Below, piece by piece: positions 56,821 through 64,000 of a DNA stretch of 64,000 nucleotides (position 1 is the stretch's first letter; every line of letters begins with the position of its first letter). Origin of the DNA: JBNLAN01 sp050302175. Its GTDB lineage: Bacteria > Pseudomonadota > Zetaproteobacteria > Mariprofundales > Mariprofundaceae. The stretch spans positions 1-64,000 of the forward strand of contig JBNLAN010000030.1 of NCBI GenBank assembly GCA_050302175.1, given 5' to 3'. The notes under the pieces were generated by a model. The model was not told the origin of the DNA, made no database searches, and was given only the letters and a program-made list of their open reading frames with translations. Both the position numbers and the translations under genes were made by a program.

Positions 56821-58959
56821 TTATTTATCCTGATTCTGTCGCTTTGAGAAGCCTTTAAAAACCATCTCTTTCAATGTCTGACCAAAGCTGCCGCTCTTAC
56901 TCGTTTCACTGAATACCGAACGATTTGAACGCCGAACCTTGATCACGCCGTCAATCGCACGCAGCGATTTCAGGATATCGGCCAAATGCTTGCGATCTGC
57001 AACATCGATCAGAAACGACATCGTGCTCATCGCGCCGGTAAGCTGGCGAATCTTGAGGTCATCGATGTTGGCCGAGCACTCGGCAATCGTCTTCGATACC
57101 CGCGCCAGCATGCCTCGCTGGTTCTCGGTCATCAGTTCGATCACAGCCATGTAGGTTTGCCCCTCTTCCGGCTGCCAGCGCACATCCAGCCATGCACGTT
57201 TTTTATCGCCTACCTCAGAGCAATCGCGATGATGAATCTCCATGCCGCGCCCGGTCACAAAATGGCCGACAACCGGATCTCCCGGAATCGGATAGCAGCA
57301 TTTTGCAGCCCGCATCATGGTCTTTGCCACACCCTTGAGATAAAGCGGATGCGTGCTGTCCTTATCGACGGCAACCATCAGGCGCTCAAGCGGCAGGTCA
57401 CCTCGTCCCAGTCTACAATAAAGCTCCTCAACCGATGGCAGTTCAAGCGATTTCAAAGCAATATCACTGATATTCTCTTTGCCAATCGCTTCACGCAACA
57501 CCTGCTGTCCGATGCGGATACTCTCTTCCCGCTCCTGCCTCCTAAACCATTGCCGGATGCCCTGACGGGCGCGCGGTGTACGCACAAAATGCAACCAGTG
57601 GCGGCTTGGCGTCTGATCGGGACTGGTCATCACCTCAATTTCATCACCGTTATGCAGACGACGACCGAAATCTGCCAGCTCTCCATTCACACGCACGCCG
57701 ACACAGCGATTGCCGACATCGGTATGCACAGCATAGGCAAAATCAAGTGGCGTTGAGCCACGCGGCAAGGCAAAAATGTCGCCATCCCTACTGAATACAT
57801 ACACTTCCTGCACAAACAGATCCAGACGTACGCTTTCAAGAAACTCGCTGGGGTTATCCGACTGCTGGAAAAGCTCCGTGAGTTGCTTGAGCCACTGGAA
57901 ACTGCGCGCATCTTCTGAATTGGCGCGCTCACCTTTATACATCCAGTGTGCAGCAACGCCATCCTCGGCATAACGGTGCATGGCGGCAGTACGAATCTGC
58001 ACCTCAATACGATAGTTCTCCGGCCCGATTACCGTGGTATGCAACGACTGGTAGCCATTAGGCTTCGGCAGCGCAATATAGTCCTTAAAACGACCCGGAA
58101 TCGGACGATACATACTGTGAATCAGACCAAGCGTCTGGTAACAGAGCGGCATATCCTCGACAATGATCCTGAAAGCCACCAGATCATAGATATCCTCAAA
58201 ATCGAGATGCTTGCGCTTCATCTTGTCCTGCACACTGTACAGGTGCTTCATGCGCCCCTGTACGGTGGCGTTCACACCATGGCGATTCAGCGCCTCCTGC
58301 AGAATTTTTTCGAGGTGCTCGCGCGTCTGATGCAGAAAATCAAGATGTTCGGCCAGTTGTGCCGAAAGCTCCTGATAGGCCTCCGGCTCTATGTGAGAGA
58401 AGGCCAGATCTTCCATCTCCTGCTTGATCCAGTGGATACCAAGCCGGTGCGCAAGCGGCGCATAGAGCTGCATGGTCTCCTCGGAAATCTTACGGCGCTT
58501 GGATTCGGGCAGGAAACCGAGTGTGCGCATATTGTGCAAACGGTCGGCAAGCTTCACGAGCAACACGCGCAAATCCTTGGCAGTTGCCAGAATCATCTTG
58601 CGGAAATTCTCAGCCTGCTTGTGTTCGGAGGAGTTAAACTGGATCTGACCGATCTTGGTGACCCCATCCACCAGCGCGGCCACCTCCTCACCAAAGCGAT
58701 GTCGAACATCCTCAAGCGAAACGGTCGTATCCTCGACCGTATCATGCAACAGCCCGGTGATAATGCTCGCCTCGTCAAGTTTAAGGCTGGTGAGAATCGC
58801 CGCCACAGCTAGCGGATGTGTCATATAGGATTCGCCGGATGAGCGTTGCTGCTCGGCATGCGCCTGCGCCGCATAGACATAGGCACGATTAATCAGATCA
58901 GTATCTGCCTTGGGAGCATAGGCGCTCACGCGCTCGGTAATTTCAAAGATGCGGGCCAT
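56821..58959 (-). CDS. spoT: bifunctional (p)ppGpp synthetase/hydrolase
   Basis: 712 residues from ATG 58959 (MARIFEITERVSAYAPKAD); upstream starts would lie in the terminator hairpin. The HD hydrolase has ITGLLHDTVEDTTV (about residue 70) and the surrounding YMTHPLAVA and NMRTLGF. The synthetase has GRFKDYIALPKPNGYQSLHTTV; RFKD is the RxKD motif of bifunctional enzymes, not the ExDD of RelA. TGS (VFSRDGDIFALPRGSTPLDFAYAVHTDVGNRCVGVRVNGE), helical, zinc-finger-like (CCYPIPGDPVVG, HHRDCSE) and ACT domains follow. As the only long RSH gene here it probably handles all stringent signalling. No ribosome binding site precedes it. Confidence 0.95.
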   Translation of the reverse strand: MARIFEITERVSAYAPKADTDLINRAYVYAAQAHAEQQRSSGESYMTHPLAVAAILTSLKLDEASIITGLLHDTVEDTTVSLEDVRHRFGEEVAALVDGVTKIGQIQFNSSEHKQAENFRKMILATAKDLRVLLVKLADRLHNMRTLGFLPESKRRKISEETMQLYAPLAHRLGIHWIKQEMEDLAFSHIEPEAYQELSAQLAEHLDFLHQTREHLEKILQEALNRHGVNATVQGRMKHLYSVQDKMKRKHLDFEDIYDLVAFRIIVEDMPLCYQTLGLIHSMYRPIPGRFKDYIALPKPNGYQSLHTTVIGPENYRIEVQIRTAAMHRYAEDGVAAHWMYKGERANSEDARSFQWLKQLTELFQQSDNPSEFLESVRLDLFVQEVYVFSRDGDIFALPRGSTPLDFAYAVHTDVGNRCVGVRVNGELADFGRRLHNGDEIEVMTSPDQTPSRHWLHFVRTPRARQGIRQWFRRQEREESIRIGQQVLREAIGKENISDIALKSLELPSVEELYCRLGRGDLPLERLMVAVDKDSTHPLYLKGVAKTMMRAAKCCYPIPGDPVVGHFVTGRGMEIHHRDCSEVGDKKRAWLDVRWQPEEGQTYMAVIELMTENQRGMLARVSKTIAECSANIDDLKIRQLTGAMSTMSFLIDVADRKHLADILKSLRAIDGVIKVRRSNRSVFSETSKSGSFGQTLKEMVFKGFSKRQNQDK

Positions 58960-58978
58960 AAGATTTAATTGAAGAAAT

Positions 58979-59015
58979 AAAAACGGCCCGGCATGCAAGT
59001 GCTGCATGCGGGCCG
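58979..59015 (-). terminator. intrinsic terminator between rpoZ and spoT
   Basis: Reading leftward, CGGCCCGCATGCA (59015-59003) pairs with TGCATGC-C-GGGCCG (58997-58984) with one bulged base and a five-base loop, then TTTTTATTT. It ends only about 20 bases before the spoT start codon, so spoT needs read-through or its own promoter. Confidence 0.85.
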
Positions 59016-59115
59016 GTCAATCAACAAATCACTTAAGCGTTTGTTAGACATAGGCCGACGGATGAGAATAGAGGAAAGAGAAACACCCTCCATGCTTACC
59101 AGCGGCATAAATACA

Positions 59116-59373
59116 TTACTCCGCTTCCTCTTCCTCATCCTGAAGAGCCAGCAGGCGGAGACGTTCGCGCTCTTCGAGGTCGAACAGGTATTCCCAGGTC
59201 ATATAACCCTCACCGATTTCGCGCAGTGCCTGCACGGTTGGTTTATGGGTCTCACCTTCCAGAGCAACAGGCATGCCGCGAAGCAACTGCTTGCCCCGGC
59301 GAGCGGCCAACTGCACCATTTCAAAACGGTTGGGATAATGACGGATACAATCTTCTACTGTGACACGAGCCAT
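59116..59373 (-). CDS. rpoZ: RNA polymerase omega subunit
   Basis: An 85-residue omega subunit: MARVTVEDCIRHYPNRFEMVQLAARRGKQLLRGMP holds the usual MARVTVEDC...N.F.LV..A..RARQL pattern, and KPTVQALREIGEGYMTWEYL the TV.ALREI.EG motif. The acidic tail is DEEEEAE. GGAGG lies nine bases before the ATG. It assists assembly of RNA polymerase and, in proteobacteria, forms part of ppGpp site 1; it is next to gmk and spoT, as in E. coli. Confidence 0.97.
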   Translation of the reverse strand: MARVTVEDCIRHYPNRFEMVQLAARRGKQLLRGMPVALEGETHKPTVQALREIGEGYMTWEYLFDLEERERLRLLALQDEEEEAE

Positions 59374-59475
59374 GTGTAATAACCTCCATATTCAGCCTGC
59401 GAGAGTATGAGGCCTGATTAAAAAAAGCAATGTTCGCTGCTGTTGAATGCAATAAGTGAATACGACAGCAACCGT

Positions 59476-60027
59476 TCAGGGGCGAGTATATATCTCGAGC
59501 AACTCTGCCAGCGCTGAATTAAAATCGACATTCACAATACGTTGCTGTGCTTCATCCGCATGCGCCATCTCGGCCTCAGCTGCTGCCACGCGCTGCTCGA
59601 CGATCTCGATATCGTCCTGTCCACGCCCTATTAAACGTTTGCGCAACTCCTCAATCGATGGCGGCAGAATGAAAATGCGAACCGCCTCCGGCATACGCAC
59701 AGCCACCTGTGACGCACCCTGCCAATCGATCTCCAACAGCACATCGCGCCCGGCATCGAGTGCTGCCTGCACATCGGATTCACGGGTACCGTAGTAATTA
59801 CCATGCACCTGCGCTGATTCGAGGAAAGCACCATTCTCTTTCTGCTTTTCAAATTCAGGCATCGAGAGGAAATGGTACTCGCGTCCGTTCACCTCGCCTG
59901 GCCGGGGCTTTCGCGTGGTGCAGGAGATGGAAAGCTGAAGATTAGGAGCCTGTTTCAGCCATGCCGCACATAGGCTGGATTTTCCGCTACCGGACGGGCC
60001 GGAAACAATAAACAGACGCCCGCTCAT
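59476..60027 (-). CDS. gmk: guanylate kinase
   Basis: A 183-residue enzyme that phosphorylates GMP to GDP with ATP. P-loop FIVSGPSGSGKSSLCAAWL (residues 5-22), GMP-binding SISCTTRKPRPGEVNGREYHFLS and GNYYGT, then VLLEIDWQGASQVAVRMPEAVRIFILPPS and the lid ELRKRLIGRGQDD. The order gmk-rpoZ-spoT matches E. coli. It begins one base after the ferredoxin stop codon. Confidence 0.97.
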   Translation of the reverse strand: MSGRLFIVSGPSGSGKSSLCAAWLKQAPNLQLSISCTTRKPRPGEVNGREYHFLSMPEFEKQKENGAFLESAQVHGNYYGTRESDVQAALDAGRDVLLEIDWQGASQVAVRMPEAVRIFILPPSIEELRKRLIGRGQDDIEIVEQRVAAAEAEMAHADEAQQRIVNVDFNSALAELLEIYTRP

Positions 60028-60028
60028 C

Positions 60029-60298
<270 letters not shown>

Positions 60299-61948
60299 CT
60301 ATTCACTATCCGCTTTGGCCCTGGCAGGCGCCACGGCATAGCGGTCAATGGCAATGGCGATAAACAGGGTCATCGCCAGCACCCCTACGCCAAGCGCAAT
60401 GATACTGTTCCAAGGGTAACCTTCATAGGGTTTCGTGGTTTCGCTAAGCAATGCCCGATCCAGCAGAGCGACTGCGATAGCCGGAATGACAAAACGAGTG
60501 GACAGATCGAACCAGTCACGAGCCAGCCAGACCCCAAGCATGGTGACCAGTACAAACATACGCCCAACGAATGAACCTAGCCCGTTCTCGACCATCACGA
60601 AACCAAGCCAGGCCAAGGCCAAGCCAAGCGTAAGCAGGATGCGCATCAGTATTTCGTAGTGGCGGGCATAGCGAAACTCCGAAACATCGAGGATGTAGTC
60701 GTGAAAGCGTTTGCCGCCGAAAAACCAGCCAACCACAATGCATTCAAGCGCCACCACAGTAGTAAGGCCATAATTGGTAAGAAAGTGATCGACGATATCC
60801 AGCCAGTAGAGACCGTTATCCATAGTAAAGAAAAAACTCGCCATAAAGCCAACCACACAAAGCGGTGTGATGATACGATTACGTTCCCAGTCGAATTTAT
60901 CCTGAAGTGCTGTAGTAAAGGCCTCGATCAGAGAAATGCTCGAGGAGATGCCGGCCATAAACAGCGCACCGAAAAAGAGCATACCGAAAAGCCCCGGCAG
61001 GAATGGCATATTGGAAATAGCCTGCGGATAAGCCACAAAAGCAAGTCCGATGCTCTGCGTAACCACCTCTTCAAACGGCTTGCCGGTCTGCGCTGCCATA
61101 AAGCCAAGCGTGGCAAACACCGCAAAACCGGCCACAAAAGAGACACCCGAATCGGCCAGTGCAGTAATAATGGCATTTTTGGTCAGATTGGTATTCCGCG
61201 GCAGGTAAGAGGCAAAAGCAGCCATAATACCAAAACCAACCGAGAGTGAGAAAAATACCTGCGTGAATGCAGCCACCCAGACATTTGGCTTAGCCAGCTT
61301 GCCCCAGTCAGGCACCAGATACCATTTCAGACCATCCGTACCACCGGGAAGCAGCATCGACCAGACCACCAGTACCAGAATAATCGTCACCAGCGATGGA
61401 ATCATAATCTTGTTGGCCAGCTCGATGCCTTTGGAGATACCACGTCCGACAATCCACCAGTTCAACCCCCATACTACGATTAGGCCGATCAGGATACCGA
61501 TGTTAGGCAGCGATAAATTTAGTACATCCTTGGCATCGCCAAGATGCAGAAACTCTTTGAAAAAGTACGCATTGGGATCGGCTCCCCACCCGAGGAAAGG
61601 CGAACAGGCAAAGTAGTTGGCGCACCAGGAGATGATCACACAGTAATAAGCCTCAATACCAAACATCACGAACACCACCGACCACCAGCCAATCCAGCCG
61701 AAGCGCCGATCAATGCCGGCAAAAGCCTGTGGCGTAGCCGATTGGGCGCGATGTCCCAGTCCCATCTCCAGCAGCAGCACGGGGATACCTACCAAAAGCA
61801 GTGCAATGAAATAGGGCACAAGAAAGGCGCCACCGCCATTATCATAAGTCAGATATGAAAAGCGCCAGATATTACCAAGACCCACCGCCGAACCAATGGC
61901 AGCCAGAATAAAGCCGATATTGGAATCCCATTGCTCGCGTTGTTGCAT
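60299..61948 (-). CDS. sodium-dependent transporter, NSS (LeuT) family
   Basis: ATG 61948 with GGAGG five bases upstream gives 549 residues. WDSNIGFILAAIGSAVGLGNIWRFSYLTYDNGGGAFLVPYFIALLLVGIPVLLLE is the helix 1-2 signature with the sodium-binding GSAVGLGN. About 12-14 helices; helix 6 GVSFVAGFAVFATLGFMA and helix 8 GLFGMLFFGALFMAGISSSISLIEAF keep the sodium-site serines. It imports amino acids or related solutes with sodium. A likely aquatic trait; substrate unknown. Confidence 0.93.
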   Translation of the reverse strand: MQQREQWDSNIGFILAAIGSAVGLGNIWRFSYLTYDNGGGAFLVPYFIALLLVGIPVLLLEMGLGHRAQSATPQAFAGIDRRFGWIGWWSVVFVMFGIEAYYCVIISWCANYFACSPFLGWGADPNAYFFKEFLHLGDAKDVLNLSLPNIGILIGLIVVWGLNWWIVGRGISKGIELANKIMIPSLVTIILVLVVWSMLLPGGTDGLKWYLVPDWGKLAKPNVWVAAFTQVFFSLSVGFGIMAAFASYLPRNTNLTKNAIITALADSGVSFVAGFAVFATLGFMAAQTGKPFEEVVTQSIGLAFVAYPQAISNMPFLPGLFGMLFFGALFMAGISSSISLIEAFTTALQDKFDWERNRIITPLCVVGFMASFFFTMDNGLYWLDIVDHFLTNYGLTTVVALECIVVGWFFGGKRFHDYILDVSEFRYARHYEILMRILLTLGLALAWLGFVMVENGLGSFVGRMFVLVTMLGVWLARDWFDLSTRFVIPAIAVALLDRALLSETTKPYEGYPWNSIIALGVGVLAMTLFIAIAIDRYAVAPARAKADSE

Positions 61949-62045
61949 GCCGCCTCCGGTCCCCCACTTATTTGAACGACGGCAATCCTTGCCGCTTCGC
62001 CTCCGGCTGGCAAGTTTGTACAAACATCTCCCGACACGCATCAAA

Positions 62046-62059
62046 AGATAAGCTTATCT
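62046..62059. promoter_or_regulatory. perfect 14-base palindrome between the NSS gene and cmoA
   Basis: AGATAAGCTTATCT, self-complementary, in the 139-base divergent gap. It overlaps a possible weak cmoA promoter (TTATCT, 16-base spacer, CAGTAT at 62076-62081, six bases before the ATG). Candidate operator. Confidence 0.4.
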
Positions 62060-62087
62060 AAGCGCAAAAATCTGCCAGTATTGCCGC

Positions 62088-62798
62088 ATGGTTCGCGATA
62101 CGATCTACAACGCCGATATTCATGGCAACGGATTCACCTTTGATGACACGGTGGCATCCGTCTTCGCCGATATGATTGCCCGCTCGGTTCCGGGCTACGG
62201 GCAAACACTTCAGATGGTGGAGCTACTCTCCCACCAGTATGCACAGGAGGACTCCAATCTCTACGACCTTGGCTGCTCGCTTGGCGCCGCCACCATGGCC
62301 TTAAGGCGCGGCTGTAGGGATCGCAGCTGCAATGTCATCGGCATCGATAACTCCGAGGCAATGGTGAGCCGTTGCAAAGAACAGCTGAAAGATGAAAACG
62401 TCGATATCCGCTGTCAGGACATTCTGGATGTCAAAATTGAAAATGGATCAGTGGTTGTGCTCAACTTTGTCTTGCAATTTGTGCCAAAAGAACAACGGCT
62501 GGAATTGATTAAAAGAATCTATGCCGGGCTCAGGCCTGGAGGCGTACTGATTCTCTCCGAGAAGATCGCTTTTGAAGATGAGAATGAAAACCGGCGCCAG
62601 ATTGAGCTACATGAGGCGTTCAAACGCGCACAGGGATATTCGGAAATGGAGATCAGCCGCAAGCGCACAGCACTGGAGAATGTACTGATCCCTGAAATAC
62701 TGGAGGCGCATCACCAGCGCCTTCACAAAGCCGGATTTACACGCTCCCACACATGGTTTCAGTGTTTCAACTTCGCCTCCATCATGGCTTACCGGTGA
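62088..62798 (+). CDS. cmoA: carboxy-S-adenosyl-L-methionine synthase
   Basis: Makes carboxy-SAM from SAM and prephenate for wobble-uridine modification of tRNA. 236 residues with [29 protein letters not shown] at the N-terminus (the CmoA signature), SAM motif [15 protein letters not shown] (about 65-80), [14 protein letters not shown], and [30 protein letters not shown]. No ribosome binding site is visible ahead of the ATG. Its stop overlaps the cmoB GTG start, as these genes always act together. Confidence 0.96.
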   Translation: MVRDTIYNADIHGNGFTFDDTVASVFADMIARSVPGYGQTLQMVELLSHQYAQEDSNLYDLGCSLGAATMALRRGCRDRSCNVIGIDNSEAMVSRCKEQLKDENVDIRCQDILDVKIENGSVVVLNFVLQFVPKEQRLELIKRIYAGLRPGGVLILSEKIAFEDENENRRQIELHEAFKRAQGYSEMEISRKRTALENVLIPEILEAHHQRLHKAGFTRSHTWFQCFNFASIMAYR

Positions 62799-63790
62799 GC
62801 TATTTCGACCAGAACGCAGACGCACAGCAACTTGCCGCAACACTGACTACCGGCCAGCTGGCACCATTTGAGCACGTGCTCATGCATCTGATGCATCAGG
62901 GCTGGCGCAGCATTGAGGATCATGGCGATTATTCCCGCTGGCTTTCGGGGCTGGACGGGCTGCCGGGTATCCTACCCTCCTCGATCGAACTCGATTCGGA
63001 CTGCGTGCGTATCGGAATGGCAAACGACATCGGGATACCGCAAGAGACTTTGCGGGAAGCACTGATGCAACTACACCCATGGCGCAAGGGACCGTTCGAT
63101 TTTTTCGGCACCCATATCGACACTGAATGGCGCTCGGACTGGAAATGGCAGCGCGTTGCCCCGCATCTCTCCAACCTTTCCGGGCGCACTGTGCTCGATG
63201 TCGGCTGCGGCTCTGGTTATCACCTGTGGCGTATGCTCGGTGCCGGCGCTACATGTGCCATCGGTATTGATCCAACACAACTTTTTTCAATGCAGTTCGC
63301 CTGCATCAAACGCTATATCCCCGATGCTCCGACCTGGATCATCCCTGTAGGTATCGACGATATGCCATCCGGCATGGGCGCATTTGATACCATCTTTTCA
63401 ATGGGGATTCTTTATCACCGGCGCTCCCCCATCGATCACCTGCTGCAACTGAAAGAGTTGCTGCGTCCGGGTGGTGAACTGGTGCTGGAAACCCTGATCA
63501 TTGACGGTGATATCAATGCCTGCCTTATTCCTGAAGGCCGCTATGCCAAGATGCGAAATGTCTGGTTCATCCCCTCCGTCGCCATGCTGGAGGCCTGGCT
63601 CGCACGTGCCGGATTTATAGATGTCCGCTGCGTAGACGTGTCGGCGACCACCACTGAAGAGCAGCGTAGCACCGACTGGATGTACTTCGAATCGCTGCAG
63701 GACTTCCTCGACCCGGCCGATACCTCACGCACGGTCGAGGGTCATCCTGCACCAATACGAGCCGTGCTACTGGCCGAATCCCCACGCTAG
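62795..63790 (+). CDS. cmoB: tRNA U34 carboxymethyltransferase
   Basis: Transfers the carboxymethyl group of carboxy-SAM to 5-hydroxyuridine-34 of tRNA, giving cmo5U. I choose the GTG at 62795, overlapping the cmoA stop (GTGA): [17 protein letters not shown]; 331 residues, the usual length. Signatures: [115 protein letters not shown] terminator follows. Confidence 0.96.
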   Translation: MSYFDQNADAQQLAATLTTGQLAPFEHVLMHLMHQGWRSIEDHGDYSRWLSGLDGLPGILPSSIELDSDCVRIGMANDIGIPQETLREALMQLHPWRKGPFDFFGTHIDTEWRSDWKWQRVAPHLSNLSGRTVLDVGCGSGYHLWRMLGAGATCAIGIDPTQLFSMQFACIKRYIPDAPTWIIPVGIDDMPSGMGAFDTIFSMGILYHRRSPIDHLLQLKELLRPGGELVLETLIIDGDINACLIPEGRYAKMRNVWFIPSVAMLEAWLARAGFIDVRCVDVSATTTEEQRSTDWMYFESLQDFLDPADTSRTVEGHPAPIRAVLLAESPR

Positions 63791-63795
63791 AAATG

Positions 63796-63821
63796 AAAAG
63801 GGGCCCCGCAGGACCCCTTTT
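63796..63821. terminator. bidirectional intrinsic terminator between cmoB and hsp20
   Basis: AAAAGGGG (63796-63803) and CCCCTTTT (63814-63821) with further pairing inside (CC/GG). A run before and T run after the stem serve cmoB rightward and the hsp20 gene leftward. Confidence 0.85.
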
Positions 63822-63824
63822 CTA

Positions 63825-64000
63825 TCAGTGGATTTCGATCGACCGCGGCTTGGCCGCTTCATGCTTCTGCAAACGAATATGCAGCACGCCGTTCTCCATA
63901 CGCGCCTCGACCTTCCCGCCATCGACATTGGACGGCAGCACGAAGCTGCGTACGAAACGACCGTAGCTGCGCTCCACGCGGTGTACGGTCTCTTCGTCCA
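63825..64000 (-). CDS. small heat shock protein, Hsp20 family (C-terminal part)
   Basis: The gene enters from the right edge; the last 57 residues are visible. VHRVERSYGRFVRSFVLPSNVDGGKVEARMENGVLHIRLQK is the second half of the alpha-crystallin domain (RSYGxFxRxFxLPxxVDxxKVxAxxxNGVLxIxLPK), followed by HEAAKPRSIEIH with the I-x-I anchor (IEI) near the end. An ATP-independent chaperone that holds unfolding proteins. Confidence 0.93.
   Translation of the reverse strand, partial: DEETVHRVERSYGRFVRSFVLPSNVDGGKVEARMENGVLHIRLQKHEAAKPRSIEIH

Overview
The window is about 64 kb of gene-dense proteobacterial chromosome: operons with overlapping starts and stops, sigma70-like promoters, and no tRNA, rRNA, IS element, phage gene or CRISPR array that I can see. 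The gene set (RNase J, one bifunctional SpoT/Rel with an RFKD synthetase motif, CmoAB, type I sulfide:quinone oxidoreductase, NADPH-type GltBD, ferredoxin-gmk-rpoZ-spoT order) points to a Gram-negative, outer-membrane-bearing, probably aquatic sulfur- or iron-oxidising proteobacterium. The SQR reads very like that of Acidithiobacillus ferrooxidans. A Zetaproteobacterium or deep-branching gammaproteobacterium fits, but this is inference. With the calls below, no stretch over 300 bases lacks a gene.

Layout. 1-8.4 kb: a partial secreted TPR/barrel protein, a cyclic-nucleotide-domain protein with aat, two small membrane proteins, a globin, a DUF2306 protein, a DinG-type helicase, and a DppD/DppF-type ATPase pair without permeases. 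A decayed copy of the dinG 3' end lies at 3.8 kb. 8.5-13 kb: a coiled-coil protein, a PHP phosphatase-SDR-YgjP operon, a small secreted-protein gene bracketed by two copies of a palindromic repeat, and a BaiN/HI0933 flavoprotein. 13-21 kb: a 1626-residue activase/2-hydroxyacyl-CoA-dehydratase fusion, a secreted protein, and a NuoE-like protein coupled to a Na/Pi cotransporter. 21-27 kb: gltBD behind a 24-codon arginine-rich upstream ORF that overlaps the gltB start. 27-31.7 kb: small secreted and membrane proteins and nnr.

31.8-40.1 kb is the most interesting block. An ArsR-family regulator with cysteines placed as in persulfide sensors (SqrR/BigR) precedes, on the same strand, an RND/MMPL exporter, an outer-membrane lipoprotein-sorting-like protein, an outer-membrane barrel, a DUF2892 protein, a membrane rhodanese, SQR, an OsmC protein, a periplasmic rhodanese and a thiopurine-methyltransferase-like enzyme. 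Together they look like a sulfide/persulfide-induced oxidation, transfer and methylation pathway joined to an envelope export module whose substrate is unknown.

40-64 kb: a large unknown membrane protein, a DHH phosphoesterase, a long leftward operon pyrE-rnj-ftsK-lolA-fadL-like-rarA-crcB, a TPR protein pair, a HAD phosphatase, a hemerythrin, rpmB with a bidirectional terminator, the leftward NSS transporter-ferredoxin-gmk-rpoZ-terminator-spoT-ridA cluster, then cmoAB and a partial Hsp20. Several genes (globin, arsR, DUF2306, cmoA) have a -10 box only 6-7 bases before the start codon and no Shine-Dalgarno sequence, suggesting leaderless mRNAs.
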